DNA from: Arthrobacter sp. Soil764
GTDB lineage: Bacteria; Actinomycetota; Actinomycetes; Actinomycetales; Micrococcaceae
Length of the DNA: 64,000 nt
Direction: 5' to 3'
Assembly (NCBI RefSeq): GCF_001428075.1
Contig: NZ_LMSI01000009.1
Coordinates: forward strand, 1 to 64,000
Each line of letters opens with the position of its first letter. Position 1 is the first letter of the stretch. This document shows positions 52,537 through 61,541 of this stretch, one piece after another. A program made the position numbers and the translations under genes. The notes under the pieces were generated by a model, which saw only the letters and a list, made by a program, of their open reading frames with translations, did not search any database and was not told the DNA's origin.

Positions 52537-53730
52537 TCAGTCACGCGTGACCAGTTGCTGCAGCCCCTTGTCGTAGACGTAGTCGGTGATCTCACCGGAC
52601 ATGATCATTGCGACGGCCCTGTTGATGGTCTCCAGCGGAACCACGAACCACTCCGAGGGGTCGTAGTCGCGTCCTTTCCGGTCAACCTGTGTCAGGTCCA
52701 GGCGCGCTTCGGCGAACACACGGTGCAAGAGGTGCTCCAGCCAGGACGCACGCACGTTGTAGAGCCGGTAGTCCGCCAGCACCTTCACCGGTGCCATCAG
52801 GTAGGTTGGCGAATTCGCCGCATTTTTGATGCGGGTCTCGACGTTGGTAGTGGAGAAGCCGATCTTGTGGAGGTCCTTCATCCCCGCGACAACAGGATCC
52901 TCGCTGAGCGACTGCAGCACGTATATGTGACCGCTCTCCAAGTCGGCGTCGAGGATCTCGCTGGCATCGTGGCCTGTCCGCGCCAGGACCTGGCCCTGCG
53001 CCTCGTACAGGCGGGTCATGAGGCTTTGCTTGTACATCGCCGACTCAGTGCCGTTTTCAAAGACGACGCGCAGGCGCTGCTTCTGCCTGGGCTTGCCACC
53101 GACAATCAGGTCCACGTCCTCGCCTACCTCAGCCACGAAGCACATGACGCCGTTCAGCACGAAAAAAGCACCCATGCGGATGAGATCCATGCCAGTAAAA
53201 GGCATCAGCTTGTACGTGCCCTCGGCCAGCTCGGCATGCTTCGCCTTGAACAGCGGCTCGAACAGGTCGAAGTCTTCGGCCTTCACCCGCTGAGCGACGG
53301 AGTCCGGGGACTCGGGGCGCTTGATCACGGGTAGATCCGACACATCGAGGATGCCGCTCTCGTCGCCCAGTAGATCGTCCAGGTCATCGCTCTCGAGAAG
53401 CTCGTCCAGCGACTCGGGAGCTGCCTCTACAGCCAGCAGCTCGAACTCCGTGTCGAGGTGCTTGAGTGCCGCGATCTTCTCCTCGTTGGCGAGGATGCCC
53501 TCGAGACGGGCCCCGAGCTTCCGCTCGGCGATCTCCCGCGTCGCCGAGCTCGGCAGGCGCTCGTGCGTCCGGCGGAACTCCACGATCTCCAGGAACGCAC
53601 GCTCGAGCCGGTCGGAGGAGGTGATTTTCTTGGGCTTCTCGGGCGCGTCGAGCAGCCCGTCGAGGTCGTTGTCGATGAGGTCCTGCAGGGAGGACGGTGC
53701 CGCTTCGAGGATGTCGTCGTAATCGCTCAT
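52537..53730 (-). CDS. GIY-YIG (T5orf172-type) nuclease of the methyltransferase operon
   Basis: A 397-residue protein. The N-terminal 150 residues are acidic and helical. Residues about 260-370 form a T5orf172/MUG113 GIY-YIG domain: SGHIYVLQSLS, then HKIGFSTTNVETRI, YNVRASWLEHLLHRVF and EWFVVPLE. It is the third gene of a tightly overlapping operon (its ATG overlaps the helicase stop by four bases) and is the likely nuclease of a restriction-type system. Confidence 0.85.
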   Translation of the reverse strand: MSDYDDILEAAPSSLQDLIDNDLDGLLDAPEKPKKITSSDRLERAFLEIVEFRRTHERLPSSATREIAERKLGARLEGILANEEKIAALKHLDTEFELLAVEAAPESLDELLESDDLDDLLGDESGILDVSDLPVIKRPESPDSVAQRVKAEDFDLFEPLFKAKHAELAEGTYKLMPFTGMDLIRMGAFFVLNGVMCFVAEVGEDVDLIVGGKPRQKQRLRVVFENGTESAMYKQSLMTRLYEAQGQVLARTGHDASEILDADLESGHIYVLQSLSEDPVVAGMKDLHKIGFSTTNVETRIKNAANSPTYLMAPVKVLADYRLYNVRASWLEHLLHRVFAEARLDLTQVDRKGRDYDPSEWFVVPLETINRAVAMIMSGEITDYVYDKGLQQLVTRD

Positions 53731-55712
53731 TCGCTCTCCACCATCTCATTTGCCCGCTTTTGGGCCTCGAGCTTCTGCTTGGCCCTTTGGAGCCACAGCA
53801 ACGCATCCGCGTATCGCTTCTCTGTCGGGTCCTCGGCCCTCGAGTCCGGTCGCCGACCGTTGACCTTGATCCAGTTCTTGATCCGGGGAACGAGTGCCAG
53901 CGCTTCTTCCTCGGTGAACTCGACACGGGTGGCCGTGATCTGGTCCTGAATAATCCGAAGCACCGAGGGAGTCACCGACTTGGACATGACCTCGAAGGCG
54001 CGCTGGAACGGATTCACCGAGTCGATGAGGTTGATGTTGAGGTCGTCGATATTGACGAACTTCTCTGCCATCTTGATGAACCGCTTGTCGCCAACTGTGC
54101 GCACTTCGCCGTTCTTGATCACAGAGTCCACGACGACCTGCTGGCGAACCTCCTCCACCTGCGCCTCGGTGAGGTCCGGGTACTTCTCGCGGATGATCTT
54201 GGGGATCAGCACCTTGTTGGTCGTCTCGGCGTCCACTGAGCCGGCGGCGGCGCGCGCGAAGGTGTCGTCCTGGAGGATCGTCGCTTTCAGGTCGTTCAGA
54301 TCAGTCTCCACGATCTGCTTCACGCGATCGCTCGACGGTTCCTTGAAGCCCTTGATCTTCAGCTGCCCCGGCGCGGCGGAATCGTCGTCGTCGAACTTCT
54401 TCGTCTTGAAGGTGAAGTTCTGCGCGAGCACCTGCTCCATGAGGAGAGACGCGGTGATGGCCTTGAGCATGTTGTTGACCGAGACCTTCACCTCACCCTG
54501 GGTGGCGTCCGGCTCGGCGATGAGGTTCGTGAACTGCGCGTGGGACTTGCCGGGGCTGTCACGGGTGACCCGACCGATGATCTGGATGACCTCGGTCAGC
54601 GAGGCCCGGTATCCGACAGTGAGGGCGTGCTCAGCAAAAGGCCAGTCAAAACCTTCCTTGGCCATGCCGAGGGCGATGATGATGTCGACCGCGTCGCGGT
54701 TCTTGGAGGCTGTGTGAGCCAGGTAGTGCAGCGTGTCGCCGCGCTTCTTTTGGTCGGTGTCGTCGACGAGGTCCGCGACGCGGACGATGGTTCCGGTGTC
54801 CTGTCGGCGCACGCTGATGATGCCCGTGTCGGGGTCAGTCTCCTCGACGTGCCCGATGACATCGATGATGCGACCGATCTCTTCGAGCTTGTCCTTCGTT
54901 GACTCTCCCGAGTTGACGTTCGGGATGTGCACGATGGTTTTCTTGTCGAGGTCCAGCACTTCGCCGATCGCGTCCGTGTAGCGGCCCTGGTAGAAGTGGT
55001 GACCAATGCCGAGCGAGTGCAAGTGCTCGTATCCGTTGAGCTGGTCGTAGTAGTTGAAGGTGACCGGCGTGAACTTGGCCTCGTCCTCTGGCGAGAGCAC
55101 CGGTACGGAGTCGCCGCGGAAGTAAGAGCCCGTCATCGCGACGATGTGGACATCGCTGCCGTTCATCACGTCACGCAGGAGTGCGCCGAGGCGGCTCGAC
55201 TCGACGTCCGCTGAGACGTGATGGAACTCGTCGATCGCGAGCACCGTGCCGTTGAACGACTCCGGTGCCAGCCTTTCGAATGCGAAGCGGAGTGTCGCGT
55301 GGGTGCACACGAGTGTCGCATCAGGCCCCTGGAGAAAGTTGATGAACGCGTCAACCTTGCCCGCAGAGGATCCCGCATCACAGAGGTTATGCTCAGGTTT
55401 GATTTCCCAGTCCGCGAAGAAGCCGAACTTCGAAAGAGCCGTCGACGCGAACGACGCACCGATCGAACGCTCCGGGACGGTCACGATGACTTTTCTGCGC
55501 CCCTGGTTGTAGAGCTTGTCGAGGGCCACGAACATCAGCGCCCTCGATTTACCAGACGCTGGCGGAGCCTTCACCAGGAGGTGCTGCGCGTCGCGCTTCG
55601 CGAAGACCCGTTGCTGCATTTCGCGCATGCCCAGGGCATCCGTGTTCACCGAGGCCTTCGTTTGGGAATAGGTGACGTCGACGATATTGATGGGCTTCTT
55701 GATCGCGTTCAC
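53727..55712 (-). CDS. DEAD/DEAH-box (SF2) helicase of the methyltransferase operon
   Basis: A 661-residue SF2 helicase/translocase. Motif I is APPASGKSRAL (about 50), motif II AIDEFHHVS, motif III AMTGSY, and motif VI QIIGRVTRDSPGK (about 390). The C-terminal third is helical and unassigned. It starts with GTG overlapping the methyltransferase stop (GTGA). It would move on DNA for the partner nuclease. Confidence 0.9.
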   Translation of the reverse strand: MNAIKKPINIVDVTYSQTKASVNTDALGMREMQQRVFAKRDAQHLLVKAPPASGKSRALMFVALDKLYNQGRRKVIVTVPERSIGASFASTALSKFGFFADWEIKPEHNLCDAGSSAGKVDAFINFLQGPDATLVCTHATLRFAFERLAPESFNGTVLAIDEFHHVSADVESSRLGALLRDVMNGSDVHIVAMTGSYFRGDSVPVLSPEDEAKFTPVTFNYYDQLNGYEHLHSLGIGHHFYQGRYTDAIGEVLDLDKKTIVHIPNVNSGESTKDKLEEIGRIIDVIGHVEETDPDTGIISVRRQDTGTIVRVADLVDDTDQKKRGDTLHYLAHTASKNRDAVDIIIALGMAKEGFDWPFAEHALTVGYRASLTEVIQIIGRVTRDSPGKSHAQFTNLIAEPDATQGEVKVSVNNMLKAITASLLMEQVLAQNFTFKTKKFDDDDSAAPGQLKIKGFKEPSSDRVKQIVETDLNDLKATILQDDTFARAAAGSVDAETTNKVLIPKIIREKYPDLTEAQVEEVRQQVVVDSVIKNGEVRTVGDKRFIKMAEKFVNIDDLNINLIDSVNPFQRAFEVMSKSVTPSVLRIIQDQITATRVEFTEEEALALVPRIKNWIKVNGRRPDSRAEDPTEKRYADALLWLQRAKQKLEAQKRANEMVESE

Positions 55713-58426
55713 TTCGCGGTCCTCCGGGTCTTCTTGGATGAGGCGTTCGCTGCCTCGGCTTCTGTCATCTCCTCATACATCGCAAAGAGGGCAGATAGTC
55801 TTTGCTCATCGGTCTCATATCCGCGCTTGGAATAGATCGAGTCAACCAGCGCATCGACCTCTGCATGGGCGACGCGTAGATCCTCCGGCATCTTGTTCGG
55901 GTCGTAGAGCTCTGCGAGTGTCTGCTCGCAGTGGTACTCGCGCACATCGAGTACCCGCAGTGCAGCAGCGGTGAGCTTCTCCTTCATTGCATTTGACAGA
56001 GGCGGGACGGGGAAGTTGTTGTACACGATTGTGTTGGAGTAGCGGTAGTTGATTCGCATTCTTCCAGCGACGGCCCGCACCCATGTCATGTGTGCTTTCG
56101 AAGTGATGATCGCGAATACCCAAGGCTCAGCATCGTATGCAGCGAAGGCGGCATTAGAAATCACGGTGTCGGGCCCTAGATATCCAACAGGAATGTAGTC
56201 GCGAAGTCCCGAAGACGCAGCAGGGACAATTATTGACTCCGTGGGCTTGTAGCGGACTTCACCAAAGCGGAACGGCATTGATGAGATCTTCTGAGTGGCG
56301 GCCTTCGGGCTAGCCCTACGCATCTCGGAGGTTTTCTCGAAACGATGCTGCAGAGGCGCGATACTTAGTGCCGACTCTTCCTCGTCTGGGCTCACCCACA
56401 CGCAGTATCGGTCCAGACCATTGATGAATTCCAGCGAGCCAAGGAAAGTCTTGAGGAAATGGGCGGCTTGAGGATCCGTACTAAGAAGGGCGTCCCGGTC
56501 ATGGGGCTCAAGAACCAAGTTGCCGCCGTCGGTCGGCTGTGAGCCCTTTTCCATCGGAGGCAGTGACGACAACGGTTTCGAGCGTGAGTGAACGTAGATA
56601 TTCTTGGCGTCGGCGAGATAACCGTTGATATTTGACACTGCTATCTGAAGGTCATCCGTGAAGAGATACTTTTGACGCTCCCCCGCCCTTCGCAAGCCGA
56701 TCACAGCGACCGTGACATCTGCATTTCCCTTGGCATTGTTGTCCCATTGGAACCCGGTGTAAGCGAAACCGATCTCCAGATCCAGGGAGAAGATCATAGG
56801 AAACATGAGCGCGACGTGTTCACCTTGTGTCACAGTCTTTGTCGTTACGAACGCGAGCTCAGCTCGGCTACGGGCGATGTACTCAGCGCCTTTGACAAAC
56901 CAGAGGGCGATGTAGTTGAGGCTTTTCGAGTATGGACGTGTGCCGAATACGAAGCCGAAATCTGCTTTTTGGGCAGGCGACTGCCTTGTCGCCCCGTAGT
57001 ATGGCGGGTTTCCGATGAGGTAAATCTCCTCGGAGCCGCTGTTGGGACACACCGCGTTCCAATCCACGCGTGTTGCATTGCAGGCCTTAATCTGGCCGGT
57101 TTCTTTTAGTGGGATGAGCGGGATGGAGAGATTGAACTTCTCCTTGAACTCGGCGTTCATCTGATGCTTGGCGATCCAGAGGGAGAGAATAGCTACCTCG
57201 ACAGCAAAGTCGTCGATTTCTAGCCCGAAGAAGTTCTCAATGTTGATCTTCGACTCGGCGTACAGCATCTGGTGCTTTGGGTCGATCTCGAACAGTCGCT
57301 CCAGGATCGCGTGCTCCAGACGACGCAGCTCCTTGTAGGCAATGATGAGGAAGTTGCCGGATCCACAGGCAGGGTCGAAAACCTTGATCGCGCTGATTCG
57401 TTCGAGCAGTGCCTCAAGCTTCTTGACAGAGTCATAACCTGCATCAAGCTGTTCCTTTAGATCATCCAGGAACAATGGTTCGATGGTCTTGAGGATGTTC
57501 GGCACTGATGTGTAGTGCTGGCCCAGGTCACTGCGCTTACCTGGGGTGACAATCGCCTGGAACATGGAGCCGAAAATGTCCGGATTGATGTCACGCCAGA
57601 TCAATGTGCCCAGCTCGATCAGCAGGTCGCGGGCCTTCTTCGTGAACTGCGGCACAATCTGTTCTGATGTCATTGTGAACAGCCGGCCGTTGACGTACGG
57701 AAACTGTGCCAGGTGTACGGGCTTCTTCCCGGCGTCTTCAGTGTCGAGCGCCTCAAAGACCGCCGCGAGGAACTCCGCGACGTCCGACCCATCGGGTTGA
57801 GTATGCGAGCCGACTGCATTGATGAAGACACCTTCATCGAAAATGCCGGTGTCTTCGGCAAAGAAGCAAAACAGAAGCCGGGTAAAGAACACATTAAGCG
57901 CATGTCGCCCATGCGCCATGTCGAACATGTCGGGGTTCGCCGCCAGCAGCTCGTCGAACAGTTTGCCCATCCGCTCGGCAGCCTTGACGTCCGCGTGTGC
58001 CTCTGCGACGTACTGGGCCTTCTCCATGCCGGCCCAGGGAAGGAAGAACGTGAAGTGCTGGTCGATGTCCCGGATTGGGATCATCAGGTTCTCGCCGGTC
58101 TTCGTGTCGATGGCCAGCAGTTCCGTGTAATCGGTGACGATCACGAAGCGCGTGTTGTAGCGGACCACCAAGGGTGAAGACTTCAGCTCGTCGATGACCG
58201 CGAGAGCATCACCGGTCGTCTCCTTGAAATAGACGACGTTCTTCTGAGCCACTTCAGTGGCGGGGTCAGCGGCGACGTTGAGGGAACCGTTGCGCAGCCT
58301 GGTCACATTGCCCTGGGGCTTGCCGTAGGCCAGCAGCAGGCCAAAAAGGAACTCGCGATCATAGGATTCGCGGTTTCCGAGTGGGGCGACGCGCTCCTCG
58401 ACAGCTTTCAGGTTGAGCTTCACCAT
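55709..58426 (-). CDS. MmeI-like class I SAM-dependent DNA adenine methyltransferase
   Basis: A 905-residue protein with the size and plan of MmeI-type (type IIG) enzymes: an N-terminal domain, a helical connector, an N6-adenine methyltransferase (motif I VFDPACGSGNFLI at about 353; motif IV LIGNPPYYGA at about 475), and a C-terminal target-recognition and helical region. The N-terminal D...ExK nuclease motif of MmeI is not seen, so cutting would have to come from the GIY-YIG partner. The ATG at 58426 follows AGAAGA. First gene of the operon. Confidence 0.88.
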   Translation of the reverse strand: MVKLNLKAVEERVAPLGNRESYDREFLFGLLLAYGKPQGNVTRLRNGSLNVAADPATEVAQKNVVYFKETTGDALAVIDELKSSPLVVRYNTRFVIVTDYTELLAIDTKTGENLMIPIRDIDQHFTFFLPWAGMEKAQYVAEAHADVKAAERMGKLFDELLAANPDMFDMAHGRHALNVFFTRLLFCFFAEDTGIFDEGVFINAVGSHTQPDGSDVAEFLAAVFEALDTEDAGKKPVHLAQFPYVNGRLFTMTSEQIVPQFTKKARDLLIELGTLIWRDINPDIFGSMFQAIVTPGKRSDLGQHYTSVPNILKTIEPLFLDDLKEQLDAGYDSVKKLEALLERISAIKVFDPACGSGNFLIIAYKELRRLEHAILERLFEIDPKHQMLYAESKINIENFFGLEIDDFAVEVAILSLWIAKHQMNAEFKEKFNLSIPLIPLKETGQIKACNATRVDWNAVCPNSGSEEIYLIGNPPYYGATRQSPAQKADFGFVFGTRPYSKSLNYIALWFVKGAEYIARSRAELAFVTTKTVTQGEHVALMFPMIFSLDLEIGFAYTGFQWDNNAKGNADVTVAVIGLRRAGERQKYLFTDDLQIAVSNINGYLADAKNIYVHSRSKPLSSLPPMEKGSQPTDGGNLVLEPHDRDALLSTDPQAAHFLKTFLGSLEFINGLDRYCVWVSPDEEESALSIAPLQHRFEKTSEMRRASPKAATQKISSMPFRFGEVRYKPTESIIVPAASSGLRDYIPVGYLGPDTVISNAAFAAYDAEPWVFAIITSKAHMTWVRAVAGRMRINYRYSNTIVYNNFPVPPLSNAMKEKLTAAALRVLDVREYHCEQTLAELYDPNKMPEDLRVAHAEVDALVDSIYSKRGYETDEQRLSALFAMYEEMTEAEAANASSKKTRRTAK

Positions 58427-58626
58427 GGAAGATCTTCTTCTCTCACAAACGTGGTCCCAGCAAGGTTCACCGATAGCCACGGGTTCACTCAAGCGGCACT
58501 CAAATCATTGGCAGGCTAGCAGTGCTGCCTGCCAGACATTATCAGGGACTGTGCGGTGCGACGGGTTTGTCTCTTCCAGGATGAGCCCGAAGCTCCCAGG
58601 AGAGCGCCCGCTCCTCCCAGCCCTGA

Positions 58627-58776
58627 TCAAGCGGTACGAATCGCGATTGGTTTGGATCCTTCGGGGATTTGGGCTTCAGCTTGTGCTTTGGCTGTCTCGT
58701 ACGTTGCGCCTTCGGCTTCAACGTAGCTGAGCTGCCCCTCGCTGGCCTCTACGGTCAGGGTTACTTTCACGCCCAT
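58627..58776 (-). CDS. Very small hypothetical protein (49 aa) in the SOS-type cassette
   Basis: Reading leftward from the ATG at 58774-58776 gives 49 residues beginning MGVKVTLTVEAS and ending PEGSKPIAIRTA. It starts 3 bp after the stop of the upstream gene, has an ordered beta-alpha-beta-like pattern and normal codon use, so translation in the same operon is likely. Function unknown. Confidence 0.6.
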   Translation of the reverse strand: MGVKVTLTVEASEGQLSYVEAEGATYETAKAQAEAQIPEGSKPIAIRTA

Positions 58777-58779
58777 ATC

Positions 58780-59178
58780 CTAGGCAACTGCCCTGGCCAC
58801 GGTGCTTTCCATCGCTGCCAGCAGCGCCGGACCGTGCTTCTCTTGGCACCGGTTCACTGGCCGCGCCCCGTCCAGGACGTGGCAAGGCGTCACCATCCAC
58901 AGCGCGAAGTAGTTGTGCGGGATCTTCAGCTCTACTGCGCGATGAAACAGATCTACGACCACCGGGTTCAGGGACATGTCCGGCAGGAACTGGAATCCGG
59001 GACAAAAGGTCCCTTCGTCGATGAAGACGCGAACGAGCTGTCGCAGCACCGGTTCCGGATACGGGGAGCCGGCTTCGAGCCGGTCCCGGACCTGGCCCAG
59101 TGCCGGCAGCCCGAACTCATCGCGGATAGCGTCCCAGAGCTGAGGCGGGATAGGGGAGCGGTACGGTTCAGTTGGCAT
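58780..59178 (-). CDS. Hypothetical protein (132 aa) with a MbcA/ParS-like C terminus
   Basis: A soluble protein whose C-terminal ALWMVTPCHVLDGARPVNRC resembles the W..tP...LdG.rPvd motif of Xre/MbcA/ParS (DUF2384) antitoxins. The similarity is short and there is no adjacent RES toxin, so the assignment is weak. The ATG at 59178 overlaps the stop of the upstream gene by 11 bp. Confidence 0.6.
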   Translation of the reverse strand: MPTEPYRSPIPPQLWDAIRDEFGLPALGQVRDRLEAGSPYPEPVLRQLVRVFIDEGTFCPGFQFLPDMSLNPVVVDLFHRAVELKIPHNYFALWMVTPCHVLDGARPVNRCQEKHGPALLAAMESTVARAVA

Positions 59179-59485
59179 CGGTGATGGAGTCCAACAGCCA
59201 TTGAGTGGAGGCGGGTTCACGGCGCAGCAGGAAGGTCCGCAGCGCTGAGTTGGAGGAGAGCTTGACCTGTACGCGCCAGAACTCGATGTCAACGATGTTC
59301 CCGATGCCGACAGGTGCGCTGGTGCGGGTCTGCCACCAGGAGTCCCGCTCGAACCAGTGCAATGGTTCTTCGGTGATCACCCATAGGCGCCCGTCATACC
59401 GGACGGCCAGGGGCCGGCCGGTGGGGCTGAAGCGCATATCGACCGGGATCCTCAGGGACGTTGTTTCATTGGCTGTTGCTGTCAC
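59168..59485 (-). CDS. DUF6504-like protein
   Basis: A 105-residue protein with the pattern SPTGRPLAVRYDGRLWVITEEPLHWFERDSWW ... EFWRVQV, shared with the DUF6504 proteins that in many actinobacteria lie beside imuB/dnaE2 mutagenesis genes. Here it stands without them but behind a LexA-like box, consistent with a DNA-damage role. Function is otherwise unknown. Confidence 0.65.
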   Translation of the reverse strand: MTATANETTSLRIPVDMRFSPTGRPLAVRYDGRLWVITEEPLHWFERDSWWQTRTSAPVGIGNIVDIEFWRVQVKLSSNSALRTFLLRREPASTQWLLDSITDAN

Positions 59486-59804
59486 GTTTTACGCGTTCTC
59501 CTAGGTTCCTGTTGCTTTCTCCGGCGCGGCGAGAGACCGCGGACGCCCAGACCCAGGTGCGGTAGGTCAGGGGTCCGTCCTGCCATCTGACCTCGACGGC
59601 CTTCGCCGTCCAGGCAAACACCTCGCCCTCAACGAGCTCGGCACAGTTGGGGAACCGCAGCCAAGCCATGACTGGAATTCCTGGGTAGATGTTGTGGACC
59701 GGGAAGTGCTTGAAATCAAGCTCTTCCAGGGTGAGCCCGAATGGCTGCGCACGCCTGGAGTACCGCGCGTGCAGCGCCTTGGCCTGCTCGGGACTCACTA
59801 CCAC
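59466..59804 (-). CDS. Hypothetical protein, first gene of LexA-box cassette
   Basis: A protein of about 112 residues (VVVSPEQAKALHARYSRRAQ..., then PVHNIYPGIPVMAWLRF, VEVRWQDGPLTYRTWVW). No family is recognised. The GTG at 59804 or 59798 is preferred because the promoter-like and LexA-like sequences lie immediately upstream; an ATG at 59852 would place them inside the gene. It overlaps the next gene by 20 bp. Confidence 0.6.
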   Translation of the reverse strand: MVVSPEQAKALHARYSRRAQPFGLTLEELDFKHFPVHNIYPGIPVMAWLRFPNCAELVEGEVFAWTAKAVEVRWQDGPLTYRTWVWASAVSRRAGESNRNLGERVKRDSNSQ

Positions 59805-59810
59805 GCTTAC

Positions 59811-59826
59811 TAGAATATATGTTCGA
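59811..59826 (-). promoter_or_regulatory. LexA-like SOS box
   Basis: On the minus strand TCGAAC-ATAT-ATTCTA matches the actinobacterial LexA consensus TCGAAC-N4-GTTCGA in 10 of 12 arm positions. It overlaps a TATTCT -10-like hexamer 7 bp before the GTG at 59804. Confidence 0.6.
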
Positions 59827-59852
59827 ACGACACTGGAAAATTTTAGCGGCAT

Positions 59853-60317
59853 CCAATGGGTGCCGCTTCCATCAACTATGGGGTGGGGGTACGACAAAGG
59901 CCTTTCTCCACCCGGATACCGGAGCGGGTTATGCCCATTGTGGGCAGGTGGAGACCGGAGGATGAATCTCAAAGCTGGGCAGTTTCCAACGATCGTCGCA
60001 ACGGGCTCGATTTGAAGGTAACAGTATCCCGGTTTGGCGTTCCAGGCGCCGCGGGCGCTTGGACGACTCACTGGCTCTGCGTGTCGGAGAAAGGTCCTTT
60101 ACGGAGTACGTCACCGGACGGGTCCTAGGGGAAGAAAGACCACGCGTCGAGAATGGGCCTCGTGTAAACCTCCTGGTCATGCCGTCCGAGACCGATGCTT
60201 ACGGGACAAATTCTGCTTTTCTCAATCGGGTGCCTCTACGGGACGAGACCGTTGCCTATGCCTGATCTAGGCTTCGGTTATCAAACCTCCGCGAAGTGTT
60301 AGGTCAGGAGAGTTAGC
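59853..60317. other. Region without a supported gene
   Basis: A possible 68-codon frame at 60059-60265 (plus strand, containing NGPRVNLLVMPSETDAYG) cannot be confirmed; nothing else is recognised. CAGGAGAG at 60304 belongs to the next gene. Confidence 0.4.
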
Positions 60318-60536
60318 ATGAGTGTTTTTCCGAACGAAAAGCAGCAGAAGTGGATATCCTTTGCCGCCTTCGGCTTGGCATTCTTTTTCCTTGCTAGTTC
60401 GGCCTGGGCCTTCATGGGCGGTGACTTGGTCCTAGGAGTGCTATTCCTCGTTCTGGCCCTTGCGATGGTCGTGGCGGAGATATTTCGATTGCACGGGCGA
60501 GCTCGGTCGAACACGAGGGACAGCGAAACTCGTTAG
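60318..60536 (+). CDS. Small two-helix membrane protein
   Basis: A 72-residue protein with two hydrophobic helices (WISFAAFGLAFFFLASSAWAF and LVLGVLFLVLALAMVVAEIF) and a basic tail. AGGAGAGTTAGC precedes the ATG. Function unknown. Confidence 0.7.
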   Translation: MSVFPNEKQQKWISFAAFGLAFFFLASSAWAFMGGDLVLGVLFLVLALAMVVAEIFRLHGRARSNTRDSETR

Positions 60537-60726
60537 TCGCACAGCTCACCCGACGCCGCACAACGTGCACGAGTCACGAGCCTGGTCCCTTCAATGAGGA
60601 CGGTCCCGTTGAGGGTTGGCTTAGTGGTGGGATTAGGTCAGGATTTGAGCATGTGAACAGTGGTGTTAGCAGTGGGTTTTCGCTCGTGTCTTTGCTGGCG
60701 TTTATTGCATTCTTGGGAGGAAGACG

Positions 60727-61377
60727 ATGAGTGGGATTGACGATCTCATGGCAGAGTCCAACGAGCGGTGGGCAAACGCCCGAAGAAGATCCCAGGGCAT
60801 CGAGGACAAAGGCCTAGGCAAGGCCGTGAAAGCTTACTACACCCGCTATTTTCCGGCTGGGCTGTTCGCTTTGATCGCGGTCGTGACCGTGGTCGGCATC
60901 CTGGCTTTTCCGAGAGCACCAGAGATGTGGCCGACGCTTCTGGCGTCCGGGTTTCTCTTAGGAGTCGTGGTTGCCTTTGTTGGGGGACTGATCTACAACG
61001 CGAAGAAAGTGGTGCCTGCAGCCAACTTGGGGAAGATCGATGTGCTGTTTTCCTTGGAGAGTGAGGAACAGAAGCAGGTTCGACGTCAGATTGCCGGGAA
61101 AGCCCCCATCGACCCGGATCACATTGGGGTCACCCGTGCCGCCGCGGTGCAGCTACGGAAGGGACTGGCCACGCAACTGCTCCTGCAGCCGCTGATGCAG
61201 TGCGTCTTCGCTGTTCAAGCGTTGAACTTTGCCTTGGGCGGGGACAATCTCGTCGCCGTGCTAATGGCAACGGCGGTCGCTGGAATTGTCGTAGCGGATG
61301 GGTTTCTCATCCGTGATTTTCGGCGGACAGGCAGATTCCTGACCCGCACAGCGGAACAGGATGCCTCAAAACCCTAG
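60727..61377 (+). CDS. Hypothetical membrane protein (216 aa)
   Basis: A protein with an N-terminal cytoplasmic helix, a pair of membrane helices at about 42-62 and 70-92 (LFALIAVVTVVGILAF; LLASGFLLGVVVAFVGGLIY), a charged loop, and a second pair at about 150-195. GGGAGGAAGACG precedes the ATG. No family recognised. Confidence 0.7.
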   Translation: MSGIDDLMAESNERWANARRRSQGIEDKGLGKAVKAYYTRYFPAGLFALIAVVTVVGILAFPRAPEMWPTLLASGFLLGVVVAFVGGLIYNAKKVVPAANLGKIDVLFSLESEEQKQVRRQIAGKAPIDPDHIGVTRAAAVQLRKGLATQLLLQPLMQCVFAVQALNFALGGDNLVAVLMATAVAGIVVADGFLIRDFRRTGRFLTRTAEQDASKP

Positions 61378-61421
61378 GACCCGTTAGAGGTTCCGCAACG
61401 GGAAGATCCGGCTGGTCTTCC

Positions 61422-61541
61422 GCTGTCCACGGTTGGGGTCAATTCGGGTTATCCACGGCTGGAATTGGGAGCCCGTGGGGTAGCTCCTTGGCCGCCGTAG
61501 CGGTTGATAACCCTATTGAATTGTCCCCGGCTGTGGGCAGC
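61422..61541. repeat. Palindromic repeat element, copy 2, within the transposase 3' end
   Basis: The reverse complement closely matches 33557-33678 along its length, including the outer CTGCCCACAGCCGGGGACAA and inner GTGGATAACCC segments. It encodes roughly the last 34 residues of the IS30 transposase reading frame. Confidence 0.75.

Noticed and set aside
52480..53334. A 284-codon plus-strand frame opposite the GIY-YIG gene
   Set aside because: No domain is seen and the minus-strand gene overlaps its operon partner in the expected way.
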